Shown in pieces: positions 33,090-42,419 of a stretch of DNA of 64,000 bases; position 1 is the stretch's first letter, and each line of letters opens with the position of its first letter. This stretch comes from Phycisphaerae bacterium (GTDB lineage Bacteria > Planctomycetota > Phycisphaerae > UBA1845). The position numbers and the translations under genes were made by a program. The notes beneath the pieces are model-generated. The model worked only from the letters and a program-made list of their open reading frames with translations, was not told the origin of the DNA and searched no databases. Where the stretch lies: positions 40,853 through 104,852 of the forward strand of contig JAJVHU010000026.1 in the NCBI GenBank assembly GCA_022072505.1. Direction: 5' to 3'.

Positions 33090-34400
33090 TCAGACGGCGC
33101 GAAGCGCCTCGTCGAGGTCGGTGATGATGTCGTTCCAGTCCTCCAGCCCCACGCTGAGACGGATGCCGCCGGGCGCCAGGCCGCGGGCGAGCTTGTCCGC
33201 CGCGGGCATCGCCGAGTGCGTCATCGTGAAGGGCGCCTCGATGAGGGTCTTGATCTGCCCGAGCGAGACGGCCAGCGTGATGGCGTAGGCGTGTCCGGCG
33301 ATCCAGTTGATGAGGCGCGCGGCCGCGCTTCCGTCGTCCTTCGCATCGCGCACGACGAAGTAGATCATCGACCCGGGCGCGAACTTCTGATGCACGTCGA
33401 TCATCTGTCGCCGGGCGAGATCGCGCTGCGGGAAGGAGTCCAGCCCGGGGTAAAGCACGTGTTCGACTTTCGGATGCGCTTCAAGGAACCGCGCAACGCG
33501 CAAGGCCGTCTTCTGATAGTTGGACATCCGGGCCCCGAGCGTCGGCAGGCCGTAAACGAGCGTGGGCCACGCCGCCTTGGGGGAAAGTGAGCCGCCGAAG
33601 TCCTTCCGGTAGAGTTGCAGCGGCTGATGCAGTTCCCTCGGTCCGATGACCGCGCCGCCGATGTCGGTTCCGAACCCGCCGATGCCCTTTGTGAGCGACT
33701 GACAGACCACGTCCGCGCCGAGCGTCAGCGGGCGCTGGCAGTAGGGGGTGGCGAACGTGTTATCGACGACGATCCAGATTCGATCCTCCGGTCCTCGCCC
33801 GGCGTTTGCGGCGTCGGCGACGCGCCGGACCGCGGCGATGTCGATCATCGTCATATCCGGGTTCACCGGGGTCTCGAAGTAAATGACGCGTGTTTCGTCG
33901 CGGAGGGCGCAACGCAGCTCCTCCTCTCGCGTGAGGTCGGCCAGGGTGTGCGCGACGCCGTAACGAGGCAGCCAGTTCTCGATCAGGGAGTACGTGCAGC
34001 CGTAAAGCACGCGGTGGGCGATGACATGATCGCCGGACCGGGCGAGCACGCCGATCGCGGCGGAAATCGCCGCCATCCCGGAGGCGAAGCACAGCGCCAT
34101 CTGACCCCCCTCAGCCGCGGCGAGATTGTCCTGGAGCATCCCGCAGGTCGGCTCGTCGAGGCGGTCGTAGATGTAGATGTGCTCCTCGTGGGGGTCGATC
34201 CCTTCTCCGCGGGCGAAGGCCTCGAACCCGCGGGCGCCGCGCTCGGCTGAGTCCAGTCGGAAGGTGGCGCTGGCGGTCATCGGCGGAACGACGTGGTGGT
34301 CGTAATCCCAGCGTCCGGTGTGACTGACGCCGTGGATCAGGCGCGTGCGCATCCGGCTGGTGCGTTCGTCGTGAGGCGAGGGGTTGAGTTCATTCGACAT
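33090..34400 (-). CDS. Cys/Met metabolism PLP-dependent enzyme (trans-sulfuration family)
   Basis: 436 residues, starting MSNELNPSPHDE at the ATG at 34400 with GGAG upstream. The fold-type I PLP core is clear: RLDEPTCGMLQDNLAAAEGG, FASGMAAISAAIG, YFETPVNPDM, VVDNTFATPYCQRPLTLGAD, and the PLP lysine in QSLTKGIGGFG. It could be cystathionine gamma-lyase, methionine gamma-lyase or an O-acetylhomoserine sulfhydrylase; an insertion around FARGEGIDPHEEHIY and the IGGFG context do not decide. A single gene. Confidence 0.9.
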   Translation of the reverse strand: MSNELNPSPHDERTSRMRTRLIHGVSHTGRWDYDHHVVPPMTASATFRLDSAERGARGFEAFARGEGIDPHEEHIYIYDRLDEPTCGMLQDNLAAAEGGQMALCFASGMAAISAAIGVLARSGDHVIAHRVLYGCTYSLIENWLPRYGVAHTLADLTREEELRCALRDETRVIYFETPVNPDMTMIDIAAVRRVADAANAGRGPEDRIWIVVDNTFATPYCQRPLTLGADVVCQSLTKGIGGFGTDIGGAVIGPRELHQPLQLYRKDFGGSLSPKAAWPTLVYGLPTLGARMSNYQKTALRVARFLEAHPKVEHVLYPGLDSFPQRDLARRQMIDVHQKFAPGSMIYFVVRDAKDDGSAAARLINWIAGHAYAITLAVSLGQIKTLIEAPFTMTHSAMPAADKLARGLAPGGIRLSVGLEDWNDIITDLDEALRAV

Positions 34401-34609
34401 GAGGATCGACTCCTTTTTCAACAAGACGGGGGTCATACGACCTCAGAATACCTGCAATCGGCGCACCACGGCGTTATTCCCGCCGGGTTCCGCTCCGCAT
34501 CATCCCGGAGCGGTGCGTGATGAGTGTCTACGCCCTCCGAGGGCCGCCGGGGCGCATCAATTGAAGCGAGACGCCGCGGCGTCCGATAAACCCCCTGGGA
34601 CGTTCGGAG

Positions 34610-35425
34610 ATGACGCCAACTCAACTTGTTGCACCCGTTACGGTTACGACCGGTCCTGCGATCTGGGACCGGGTCTGGAGGCATGCGCCGGACGTCGAGA
34701 AGGATGAGGCTCGGCTGGCGCGGGAAGCGCGGGGGCGGCGCTGGGCGGAGACGGTCCGGTTCCTTAATGCGGCGCTGGGCGGGCTGCGCGGATTGCGCAC
34801 GATCGAACTGGGCAGCGGGCTGGGGGATCTGTCGGTGCTGCTGGCGCGGGAGGGCGCGGACGTCACGCTGGTGGATTACTGTGACAAAGCGCTGACACTT
34901 GCGCGGCAACGGTTCGACCGGCTGGGGCTGCGTGCGACGTTCCAGCGTGCGGACTTTCTCGGCGACCTGTCGGAGCAAGCCGGTCGGTACGACGTGGCGC
35001 TGTCGGTCGGCGTCGTCGAGCACTTTCGCGGAGCGGCGCGGACGGCGGCGCTGGCGGCGCATCGCGCGGTGTTGCGCGCGGGCGGAGCCGTCGTCATCAG
35101 CGTGCCGCATGCCCTGTGTCCGACGTACCGGATCTGGAAGGCGTACCTTCAATTTCGGGGGTGGTGGCCTTACGGACTGGAGATCCCTTACCTGCGGCGC
35201 GAACTGTCCCGAAGGGCGCGGCACGCGGGGTTTGAGCAGGTTCGGTGTCAGGCGTTCGGGTTCCGGGAGTCGTGGAGCGAACACGTTCTGCGCGGACTGC
35301 TGCGGCGCGGGGTCGGCGTGGATGATCGTCCGTCCCGGCTCGACGCGACGTTCGGGCTGGTGTTGATGATGACGGGAATTGCAGGCGGTCGATTGTGCAT
35401 CCGGGATTGTCCTGACGCTTCCTGA
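34610..35425 (+). CDS. SAM-dependent methyltransferase (class I)
   Basis: 271 residues with a Rossmann-type methyltransferase core: LRTIELGSGLGDLSVLLA (motif I), VTLVDYCDKALTLAR (motif II), YDVALSVGVVEHF (motif IV) and HRAVLRAGGAVVISVPH (motif VI). The C-terminal part is basic. The substrate is unknown. It is followed 40 bases later by a second methyltransferase and then a glycosyltransferase, so surface glycan or secondary metabolite tailoring is plausible. Confidence 0.85.
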   Translation: MTPTQLVAPVTVTTGPAIWDRVWRHAPDVEKDEARLAREARGRRWAETVRFLNAALGGLRGLRTIELGSGLGDLSVLLAREGADVTLVDYCDKALTLARQRFDRLGLRATFQRADFLGDLSEQAGRYDVALSVGVVEHFRGAARTAALAAHRAVLRAGGAVVISVPHALCPTYRIWKAYLQFRGWWPYGLEIPYLRRELSRRARHAGFEQVRCQAFGFRESWSEHVLRGLLRRGVGVDDRPSRLDATFGLVLMMTGIAGGRLCIRDCPDAS

Positions 35426-35465
35426 CGGGTGCGGCTCGGGAAGTCGGCGGGCGGTGGGGCGAAAC

Positions 35466-36350
35466 ATGAGCGTGCTGGGACCGTGCTTCTACCTGAGTTG
35501 CCGGACGCGGGTCGGCCGCGGCGCGGCGCGGGCGATGCTGGGCGGGTTGCGGCGGATCGGCGCGTGCCGGTCGTTCAAGCTTCCGCTGGACGCTCTGTCC
35601 CTGCCGGGTCCGGCGACCTCCGGGTTGATGAAGCTCTGGTCGCGCATTCACTGGATGGGCGAGGACGGCATGATGCCCCCGGAGCAGCTTCTTGCGATCT
35701 ACCGGCTGGCGTATGCCTGGCCGGGCGCCGGAGACGTCGTTGAACTGGGGTCGTGGACGGGTTTGACGACGTGTTACCTGGGGACGGCGTGCGAGGCGAG
35801 AGGTCGCGGACACGTGTACGCGGTGGATACGTTCGCAGGGACGAAGGAGGGCGGATCTTCCTACGACGCCATCGCTCGCCACGGGGGAACGACCTGGCCC
35901 GCGTTTCGACGGCGCGTGCGCGAGGCGGGGCTTGAAGAGCGCACCACCGCGCTGATCGGCGACACGGTCGAGCAGGCGAAGGCGTACCCAGGCGGGCCGA
36001 TCCGGATGTTGCTGATCGACGCGGATCACTCTTTTGAGGGTGTGCGGCGGGATTTCGAGGCGTGGCGGCCTCGGGTGGCGCCGGGCGGGTTGATCGTGTT
36101 TCACGATTACGCGATGCCCGAGGCGGGCGTCCGTCGGTACGTGGACGAAGTCGTGACGCGCCGCGACGACATTGAGAATTCGCCCGGGAGCGTGCATCCG
36201 AACGTGTACGCGGTGGCGAAGGCGCTCGGCGTCCGGGATGAGGCGCGACCGATCCGCGAAGCGACCGCGGAGGCCTCCGCGTTCTGTGCGGCGGCGATGC
36301 CCGGCGTCGTGAGAGTCGGCGAGGGTCTGGCGCCGGTGGCGGGCGCGTGA
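35466..36350 (+). CDS. Class I methyltransferase, Methyltransf_24-like
   Basis: 294 residues starting MSVLGPCFYLSCRTRVGRG at the ATG at 35466. Motifs: DVVELGSWTGLTTCYLG (SAM binding), VYAVDTFAGTKEG, and MLLIDADHSFEGVRRDFEAWRPRV with PGGLIVFHDYAMPEAGV, a pattern of the TylF/Methyltransf_24 group that methylates sugars or cell-surface compounds. Its stop overlaps a possible GTG start of the glycosyltransferase (GTGA). Confidence 0.85.
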   Translation: MSVLGPCFYLSCRTRVGRGAARAMLGGLRRIGACRSFKLPLDALSLPGPATSGLMKLWSRIHWMGEDGMMPPEQLLAIYRLAYAWPGAGDVVELGSWTGLTTCYLGTACEARGRGHVYAVDTFAGTKEGGSSYDAIARHGGTTWPAFRRRVREAGLEERTTALIGDTVEQAKAYPGGPIRMLLIDADHSFEGVRRDFEAWRPRVAPGGLIVFHDYAMPEAGVRRYVDEVVTRRDDIENSPGSVHPNVYAVAKALGVRDEARPIREATAEASAFCAAAMPGVVRVGEGLAPVAGA

Positions 36351-36391
36351 GGGCGTCGGTCGGGAACTTCAGGTTCGGAGACGAGCGCGAG

Positions 36392-37528
36392 ATGAACCCG
36401 TCTTTGATGGATTCCGGCAACCGCCTGCGGATCGCGTTTTTCGTCAAGCGGTTCTGGCCGGACGTGGGCGGGGTCGAGAAATACATGTACGAACTGGCGC
36501 GGGCGCTGCTGGAACTCGGGCATCGCGTTCACGTCATCGCCGGCGACCCGGAAGGGACGCGCCCCGCGACGGAGTCGCACGAGGAGATCGAGATTCTGCG
36601 TTATCCGAGCCGGCGCTCGATGCTGCGGGCGGCGTGGGCGCTGCGCCGGGCGACGCCCGTCCTGCGCCGCGCCGACGTCATTCACGTCAGCGACATCGAG
36701 ATGCTCGAACGATATGAGCGGTTCCTCGCGCGGCGCGTCGGGGCGAAACCGCTGTTCCTCACGCGGCACGGGATGAGCCTGAGGGAACCGGTGACGGCGG
36801 AGGAATTGCGCCGACACGAGCGGGCGCGTCGGCGCGTCGCGGGCATGTTGGACGACGGGACGTTCATCCAGCGTCGCTACGGCGAGCGGCCCGACGCGGT
36901 TCCTGACCCGGGTTTGCGGCCTCCGGCGGATGAACTTCCGGCGGCGCCTGAACCGGAGGCGGCGCGGGCGGTGTTCGTGGGTCGTCTTGAACCGGATGCG
37001 GGCGTGGAGATCTACCTCGACGGGCTTCGAGCGCTGGGCGAGCGACACGGAATTCACCTTCCGCTGACGGTGTACGCCGACGGGTCATTGCGGGCCGGGT
37101 TTCGGCGGCGCGCGGAGGCGCTCCGCCTCGACGTGCGCTGGGAGGCGCCTCGGGCGGACGCGCAGGACCGGTTGTGCGACGGGACGCTGGCGTTCGTCTC
37201 GGGGCGGATGTCCATCTTCGAGGCGATGGCGCGACGGCGGTGCGTCGTGGCAGCCTACGTGGACCCGCTCAAGCGGGATTACGTCTGCGGGGAGTGGTTC
37301 AGTCCGCTGATCGGCAAGGCGCGCGACGGGGTCGAGGCGGCGGAAAGCGTCGCGGAACTGCTGCGGGATCCGCAGCTTCGTCGGACGCGCGCGGAGGCGG
37401 CGTTTCAAGCGGTGCGAAGGCTGAACTGGGCGACGACGGCGCGCGAGTACGTCCGCGTCTGGCGCGCCGGGCTGGCGCGGGCGGCGGTCACTTCTTCTCG
37501 CCCAGTTCTCGCGTGGGGTTCTCCCTGA
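36392..37528 (+). CDS. Glycosyltransferase family 4-like
   Basis: 378 residues from ATG 36392; a GTG at 36347 overlapping the previous stop would add 15 residues. The N-terminal acceptor domain shows FFVKRFWPDVGGVEKYMYEL and HVIAGDPEG, and the C-terminal donor domain has AVFVGRLEPDAGVEIYLDGL and the E-x7-E-like FEAMARRRCVVAAYVDP. It is shorter in the linker than typical GT4 enzymes. It probably transfers a sugar in cell-surface glycan synthesis. Its 3' end overlaps the convergent gene at 37488 by about 40 bases. Confidence 0.8.
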   Translation: MNPSLMDSGNRLRIAFFVKRFWPDVGGVEKYMYELARALLELGHRVHVIAGDPEGTRPATESHEEIEILRYPSRRSMLRAAWALRRATPVLRRADVIHVSDIEMLERYERFLARRVGAKPLFLTRHGMSLREPVTAEELRRHERARRRVAGMLDDGTFIQRRYGERPDAVPDPGLRPPADELPAAPEPEAARAVFVGRLEPDAGVEIYLDGLRALGERHGIHLPLTVYADGSLRAGFRRRAEALRLDVRWEAPRADAQDRLCDGTLAFVSGRMSIFEAMARRRCVVAAYVDPLKRDYVCGEWFSPLIGKARDGVEAAESVAELLRDPQLRRTRAEAAFQAVRRLNWATTAREYVRVWRAGLARAAVTSSRPVLAWGSP

Positions 37529-39467
37529 AGCGCTGGTAGACCTCCTCGAGGCGGAACTCCTCCATCCCGGGCGGCTCGGGGAACGCGCGGGCGATGTCCA
37601 GCGGCGGTTCGTGCCGCGCGCACAACTCGACCAGGTACGGCTGGACGACGTCCCACGCGAACTGCCGCAGGCGCAGGTCGAGACGGTCCCAGAGCCACAT
37701 CTTCATCAGGGGGTGACGCCGGGTGTCCGTGAGGTAGCCGACGACCTGCTCCGCGACGGTCAGCTCGAAGCTCTGAAGTCGGCGGCGGTCGTTGATGTCG
37801 GTGAGCTTGTCCGACATGTAGTAGGTGTAGCACTCGCGCGCCGCGGCGAAGTCGCCCTCCGCTCCGGTCCTGTCGCCCGAGGCGATCTTGTCCAGTCCGG
37901 CGTCGAGGAAGCCGCGGATGATGACCTCGGTCTGCTTGTAGGTCGCCAACTCCTCCTTGATCTGGCCGAAGACGAAGTCCTTCAGCGGCATCATGTACCG
38001 CTCCTGCGTGCGCCCGTCGGGGTGGGTGTTGTGGACGCGCAGGTGATCGTAATACTTGCGGGCGAGGGCGAGGCTCTCCTCCGTGCCTTCGCGGTAGAGG
38101 TTGCCGACGGACTCCTCCAGCCAGTTGAAAAAGCCGGTGCGGTAGTTCTTGCCCGGCGTTCCCTCCTGAAAGTTCGGATCGTCGCCGAAGACTTTCTTGC
38201 CGAACTCGAGGTAGGCGTCGAACAAGTACGGGATGTAGCGCGTGTCGGGCATGAAGTCGATGTACGACTCGAAGGGCTTGTCGAAGTTGGGGATCAGGAG
38301 CATGCGCCCGCGGGTCACGCCGTATTTCAACGCGAAGAAGATGAACCGGATGGTGTTCATCTGGTCGCTGGGGTTGAGGTTGAGCTTCCCCTCGGTGCGC
38401 ATGTCGCCGAGCGTGGACCAGTACAGGGCGTGCGCCCACGCCGCGCGCCAGTCCAGCGGGCCGAACTTCTCCATCAAACTGAACATCCACTTCGGATCGA
38501 GGGACATGCCGTGGCGCAGCACGTCGGCGCGCACCGCGGCGAGGAGGCGGTCCACGACGGGCCGCCGCTGCGGATCGTTCAGCAGCGCCAAGCGCTTCGC
38601 CTTCAGCTCCGCGTCGCCCTCCGCGCCCGGCTCCACGCGCTGCCCGGCGAAGCGCTGTTCCGGTCGAAGATGTCGCGCGACAAAGTCCAGCAGAACCTCG
38701 TCGGGGGTCAGCCCCAGCCCTGACAGCTCCCGCGCCAGCGCGCCGACCTCCGGGTCGGCGGCAAGAAAGCCCTCGAGATCTTCCGGCGCGTCGGCCAGCG
38801 GACGGAAACTCTCGATGTACTCGCGGGTGGACAGGGCGATCGGCGGAGCCCCCAGCACGCGCTCCATCTCGACGGCCAGCGCCCGCTTGTACGACATGTG
38901 CTCGTCATCGAGGAAATCCGCGATCTTGTGCCAGTAAATGTAGCCGAGTTCCTTGTACAAGGCGATGTCGCGGGGGTTGTAGCGGATGCCCCCGTCGCGG
39001 AGTTCGCGGATGCCGTTGGTCACCCACTTCCAGCGCGCCTCGGGGTTGTAGTAGGCCACCGAGATGTTGTACGCCATGTTCCAGGCGTTGTACGCCCAGA
39101 CCCCGGCGAACCGCGGTTGCAGGCGGCTCAGAAGACTGGCGAGCTGGTACGCCTCGTAATTCTTGCCCTGCTCCTTGAGTCGCTCATACCGGATGAACGC
39201 GATGTCGATGACCAGGGCGCGGACCGGTCCGAGCTTGCTGGCCAGCTCCAGCGACGGCGGCAGGCCCCTGAGCGTTTCAGGATCCAGCGCGAGCTGCCGC
39301 TCCCGGCGCAGCGTGTTGATCGGCGTGAGCACGAATCCCGCTCCGAGGATGCAGGCCGTCGCCAGAAGGAGCGTGACCAGCAGGACGCGGCGGTCGCGGC
39401 GCTGTGCGTCGCGGCGCGCCGCCAGGTACTGCGGCATGACGGCTTCGAGCGTGGCGGAGCGACTCAT
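37488..39467 (-). CDS. Membrane-anchored protein of unknown function, ABC/SPFH operon
   Basis: 659 residues. One membrane helix near the N-terminus (VLLVTLLLATACILGAGFVL, about 28-47) precedes a large, mainly helical, TPR-like domain (YEAYQLASLLSRLQPRFAGVWAYNAWNMAYN, TNGIRELRDGGIRYNP, YKELGYIYWHKIADFL). Trp and Tyr are abundant. It has no recognised family but the layout resembles large planctomycete proteins encoded beside ABC exporters. It is last in the operon SPFH x3 - ATPase - permease, nine bases after the permease stop, suggesting a periplasmic partner of that exporter. Confidence 0.75.
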   Translation of the reverse strand: MSRSATLEAVMPQYLAARRDAQRRDRRVLLVTLLLATACILGAGFVLTPINTLRRERQLALDPETLRGLPPSLELASKLGPVRALVIDIAFIRYERLKEQGKNYEAYQLASLLSRLQPRFAGVWAYNAWNMAYNISVAYYNPEARWKWVTNGIRELRDGGIRYNPRDIALYKELGYIYWHKIADFLDDEHMSYKRALAVEMERVLGAPPIALSTREYIESFRPLADAPEDLEGFLAADPEVGALARELSGLGLTPDEVLLDFVARHLRPEQRFAGQRVEPGAEGDAELKAKRLALLNDPQRRPVVDRLLAAVRADVLRHGMSLDPKWMFSLMEKFGPLDWRAAWAHALYWSTLGDMRTEGKLNLNPSDQMNTIRFIFFALKYGVTRGRMLLIPNFDKPFESYIDFMPDTRYIPYLFDAYLEFGKKVFGDDPNFQEGTPGKNYRTGFFNWLEESVGNLYREGTEESLALARKYYDHLRVHNTHPDGRTQERYMMPLKDFVFGQIKEELATYKQTEVIIRGFLDAGLDKIASGDRTGAEGDFAAARECYTYYMSDKLTDINDRRRLQSFELTVAEQVVGYLTDTRRHPLMKMWLWDRLDLRLRQFAWDVVQPYLVELCARHEPPLDIARAFPEPPGMEEFRLEEVYQRFRENPTRELGEKK

Positions 39468-39476
39468 GTCACGTTC

Positions 39477-41168
39477 CTAAAAAGAGGTCTCCGACACTTC
39501 GCGCCGGTAGAACAGCAGGATCGAAAGCCCGAGGATGCACGCGGTCTGAAGCACGACCAGCTCCCCGACCCCCTGAAGCACCCAGACCAGCGAGACGTTC
39601 TCCCCGTTGACGAGCGTCTCGACGCCGTCGAAGTAGCTGAAGTCCGGGACGACCTTGAAGATCAGCCGCAGCCCCCCGGAGATGAACTCAGCCGCCAGCG
39701 TCTGAAACGACTCCGACGCCTTGCCGCCTTCTCCCGAGGAGATCGCGTTGAAGAACGCGCTCATCGTCGCCGTCACCGGTTCGTCATACTTGTCGAACTG
39801 CTCGAGCGACTCGTGCATGAACGACCGAAGCCCCGCGAGAGCGTACAACACGAACGCCGCGAGGCACGCGACCGGGTAGGAGAACACGCTGGTCATCAGC
39901 ACGCCGATCGCGGACAGAAACATCAGCTTGCACAGCATCAGCACAAAAAGCCGCAGGAGGTTCCCCTCGAACGAGCCGACGGTGAAGAGGCACTTCACGC
40001 CGTCGCGGGTGATCTCCAGCGTGTTGTAGAACATCGGCTCGGGCGTCTCGAACCAGTTCGGATCGGCGTAGGGGTTGACGTTGCTGAAGAGGACGCTGAG
40101 CGTCCCGTCGGGGGCGACGCAGTCCGCCGGAACCTTGATCGTGTGAAACCGTCCGACGATGTGGCGCGGAAGCATGACGTACTGCGTGGCGCCCTTGCCC
40201 GCGTCGCCGACCACCCACATCGAGCGGAAGATCTCGTCCGGCGGGTAGTCATAAAGCTCCGCGCGGTAGCGGAGCTGGATGAAGTTGCCCGGCGACCGGT
40301 CGCAGAGAATGTTCTCGAACTCGAACACGCGCTGGCCGAACACGGGGATGATCCGCCACCGCGCCTCGTGCTTCCCCTTCAGGCGCTCGATCTCCTTCGC
40401 CCGGTCCACCGGTTCGGTCGCAGCGTCGTAGAAGCCCTCGCGAAGACGCTGCTCGAACTCCTCCTCGGCGACGGCCGTGAAGTCGGGAACCTTGAACATC
40501 GTCGAGTGCCGCGCGGTCAGCACGTCCGTGAAAAGACGCAGGCGGTCCGCGCTTTGCGTCGGCTCGGTCCCGTCGCCGATCAGGGCCTTGCGCTCGGCGA
40601 GGCGCTCGATGTCCACCTTGCTCGTCGGCGTCAGTCCGGAGGTGTAACTGTCCTCGACCGGCGGCTTCGTGCGGAGGATGACGTGCATCATGCCGTAAAT
40701 GCACAGGAAGCTGAAGGCGAGGAAGACGAAGTTGAAGATCGTCATGCCCGCCCACTTCCCGACGATGTACTGCCACCGGGCGAGGGGCTTGCTGAACAGA
40801 AGGAACGACTGCCGGTGGACGAGTTCGTCCGAAATCGACCGGGACAGGAAGATCGTCAGCACGCCCAGGAAAAACCCGGTGAAGCTGAGGCTGAACGACA
40901 GGTAGCTCTGCACCGCGCCGGTCAGCGAGCCGTCGCCCTTGATCGAGAAGGGCAGCGCCAGCACGATCATCGCCAGCAGCCCGAGGAACACGAGGGCGAT
41001 CTTCATCCGCACGCCCTCGGCCACGACGTGCAGCGCGACCGCCCCGACGTTTGTCCGACCCAGCGGCGAGAGGTTGATCACGGCGCGGAACGCGCGGGGA
41101 ACGGCGCTTAACGCTCTGCGGACCCGTCGGGGGCGCTCCTTCAGGACGCCCACGGATGCGACGCTCAT
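39477..41168 (-). CDS. ABC-2 type transporter permease with large extracytoplasmic domain
   Basis: 563 residues. There are about seven membrane helices, grouped as VFLGLLAMIVLALPFSI, FTGFFLGVLTIFLSR and NFVFLAFSFLCIYGMM near the start, and LMFLSAIGVLMTSVFSYPV plus TACILGLSILLFY near the end. A roughly 230-residue soluble beta-rich domain sits in the middle. ISDELVHRQSFLLFSKPLARW is the ABC-2 coupling-type segment. The start overlaps the ATPase stop (ATGA). Together with the ATPase it forms an exporter; the cargo is unknown. Confidence 0.85.
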   Translation of the reverse strand: MSVASVGVLKERPRRVRRALSAVPRAFRAVINLSPLGRTNVGAVALHVVAEGVRMKIALVFLGLLAMIVLALPFSIKGDGSLTGAVQSYLSFSLSFTGFFLGVLTIFLSRSISDELVHRQSFLLFSKPLARWQYIVGKWAGMTIFNFVFLAFSFLCIYGMMHVILRTKPPVEDSYTSGLTPTSKVDIERLAERKALIGDGTEPTQSADRLRLFTDVLTARHSTMFKVPDFTAVAEEEFEQRLREGFYDAATEPVDRAKEIERLKGKHEARWRIIPVFGQRVFEFENILCDRSPGNFIQLRYRAELYDYPPDEIFRSMWVVGDAGKGATQYVMLPRHIVGRFHTIKVPADCVAPDGTLSVLFSNVNPYADPNWFETPEPMFYNTLEITRDGVKCLFTVGSFEGNLLRLFVLMLCKLMFLSAIGVLMTSVFSYPVACLAAFVLYALAGLRSFMHESLEQFDKYDEPVTATMSAFFNAISSGEGGKASESFQTLAAEFISGGLRLIFKVVPDFSYFDGVETLVNGENVSLVWVLQGVGELVVLQTACILGLSILLFYRREVSETSF

Positions 41169-42373
41169 GACGACGCCTCCCGTTTCGGAGACGTTCGGTC
41201 GCCCATCAATTGCCGCAGCACGTCCGCGTCGGCCTCGATCGGCGCCGCCGTCGTGGCGGGAGCGTCGGACGAAGGCGCCACAGAGGCGGGCGTCGGTTCG
41301 GACCGGGGGCGTGAAAGCTGCTCCAGAACCTGCTTGGAGGGGCCCTCGTCGGGCGCCCGGACGGGCGTCGCCGCGACCGCCGCGGAATTGATCGAGGTGT
41401 CCGCGGCGGATTCGAGCCGGCGGATTACGTCGCCCGCCTTGCCGCCGCCGAGGAACTCCGCCAGCGCGCCCGCCCCCGCCGCTCCGGACGTCGCCACGTT
41501 CGCCCGACGAGCGTCCTCGACGATCGAAATGAAGAACTCCTCAAGACTGGTCCGCGGGCTGGATACGTCCAGAACGTCCTTGTGCTCGAGACGCAGGACG
41601 AGGTCGCGGATGCTCTCGATCGTTTGACGCGAAAGCTGGTCGGTGATGATCTGGGTCTTGTCGCGGACGCTCAGCAGCTCCGCCAGATGCCCGGCCGCCC
41701 GCTGACGCCCGCCGTAAAGGATCGTAACGCGATCGCAGACGTCCTCCACGTCCGCGAGCATGTGACTCGACAGGAGGATCGTCTTGCCGTGGCGCCCCAG
41801 CTCGCGGATCAGATCCTTGATCTGCCGCGTGCCGAGCGGGTCCAGCCCGGAGGTCGGTTCGTCGAGAATCAGAAACTCCGGATCGTTGATCAGCGCCTGC
41901 GCCAGACCGATCCGTCGCGCCATGCCCTTCGAGTATTCGCCGATCGGACGGCGCGCCTCGTGCTTCAGCCCGACCATCTCGAGCAGCATGTCCGTCCGCT
42001 TCCGGCGCACCAGCGGCGGCAGGCGGAAGAGGCGTCCGAAGTAATCCAGCGTCTCGCGCGCGTCCAGAAAGCGGTACAGGTACGACTCTTCCGGCAGGAA
42101 CCCGATCCGGTTCTTGATCGCGACGTCGCTGGGGGCGCGGCCGAAGATCGCGATGCGCCCCTTCGACGGATACAAGAGGCCCAGCAGCATCTTGATCGTC
42201 GTGCTCTTGCCCGATCCGTTCGGGCCCAGCAACCCGAAAACCTCGCCCGGGCGAACCTCCAGCGTCAGGTCCACCACCGCCGGGACGCGCGGACGCCGCC
42301 AGAAGTCGCGGAACGTTTTGCACACGCCCGCCAACTGGACGACAGGGACGCTCTTTTCAACGGTCGTGACCAT
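41165..42373 (-). CDS. ABC transporter ATP-binding protein
   Basis: 402 residues from ATG 42373; a TTG at 42427, overlapping the preceding stop, would add 18. Walker A is GPNGSGKST, signature is EYSKGMARRIGLAQAL, Walker B is FLILDEPTSGLDPLG, and the switch His is in ILLSSHML. After about residue 300 an Ala/Pro/Ser-rich tail of 100 residues is unusual. It powers the permease encoded next. The N-domain resembles CcmA-type ATPases of ABC-2 exporters. Confidence 0.93.
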   Translation of the reverse strand: MVTTVEKSVPVVQLAGVCKTFRDFWRRPRVPAVVDLTLEVRPGEVFGLLGPNGSGKSTTIKMLLGLLYPSKGRIAIFGRAPSDVAIKNRIGFLPEESYLYRFLDARETLDYFGRLFRLPPLVRRKRTDMLLEMVGLKHEARRPIGEYSKGMARRIGLAQALINDPEFLILDEPTSGLDPLGTRQIKDLIRELGRHGKTILLSSHMLADVEDVCDRVTILYGGRQRAAGHLAELLSVRDKTQIITDQLSRQTIESIRDLVLRLEHKDVLDVSSPRTSLEEFFISIVEDARRANVATSGAAGAGALAEFLGGGKAGDVIRRLESAADTSINSAAVAATPVRAPDEGPSKQVLEQLSRPRSEPTPASVAPSSDAPATTAAPIEADADVLRQLMGDRTSPKREASS

Positions 42374-42419
42374 CAGGTTCAGTCCCCGCGCGGCGGCAGG
42401 CGTACGCTCGAAGGCGTCA

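Noticed and set aside
38898..41111. A very long plus-strand open frame opposite the ABC permease and the anchored protein
   Set aside because: High GC keeps antisense frames open. The minus-strand genes have clear domains and overlapping starts and stops; the plus frame is Arg/His/Glu-rich without motifs.
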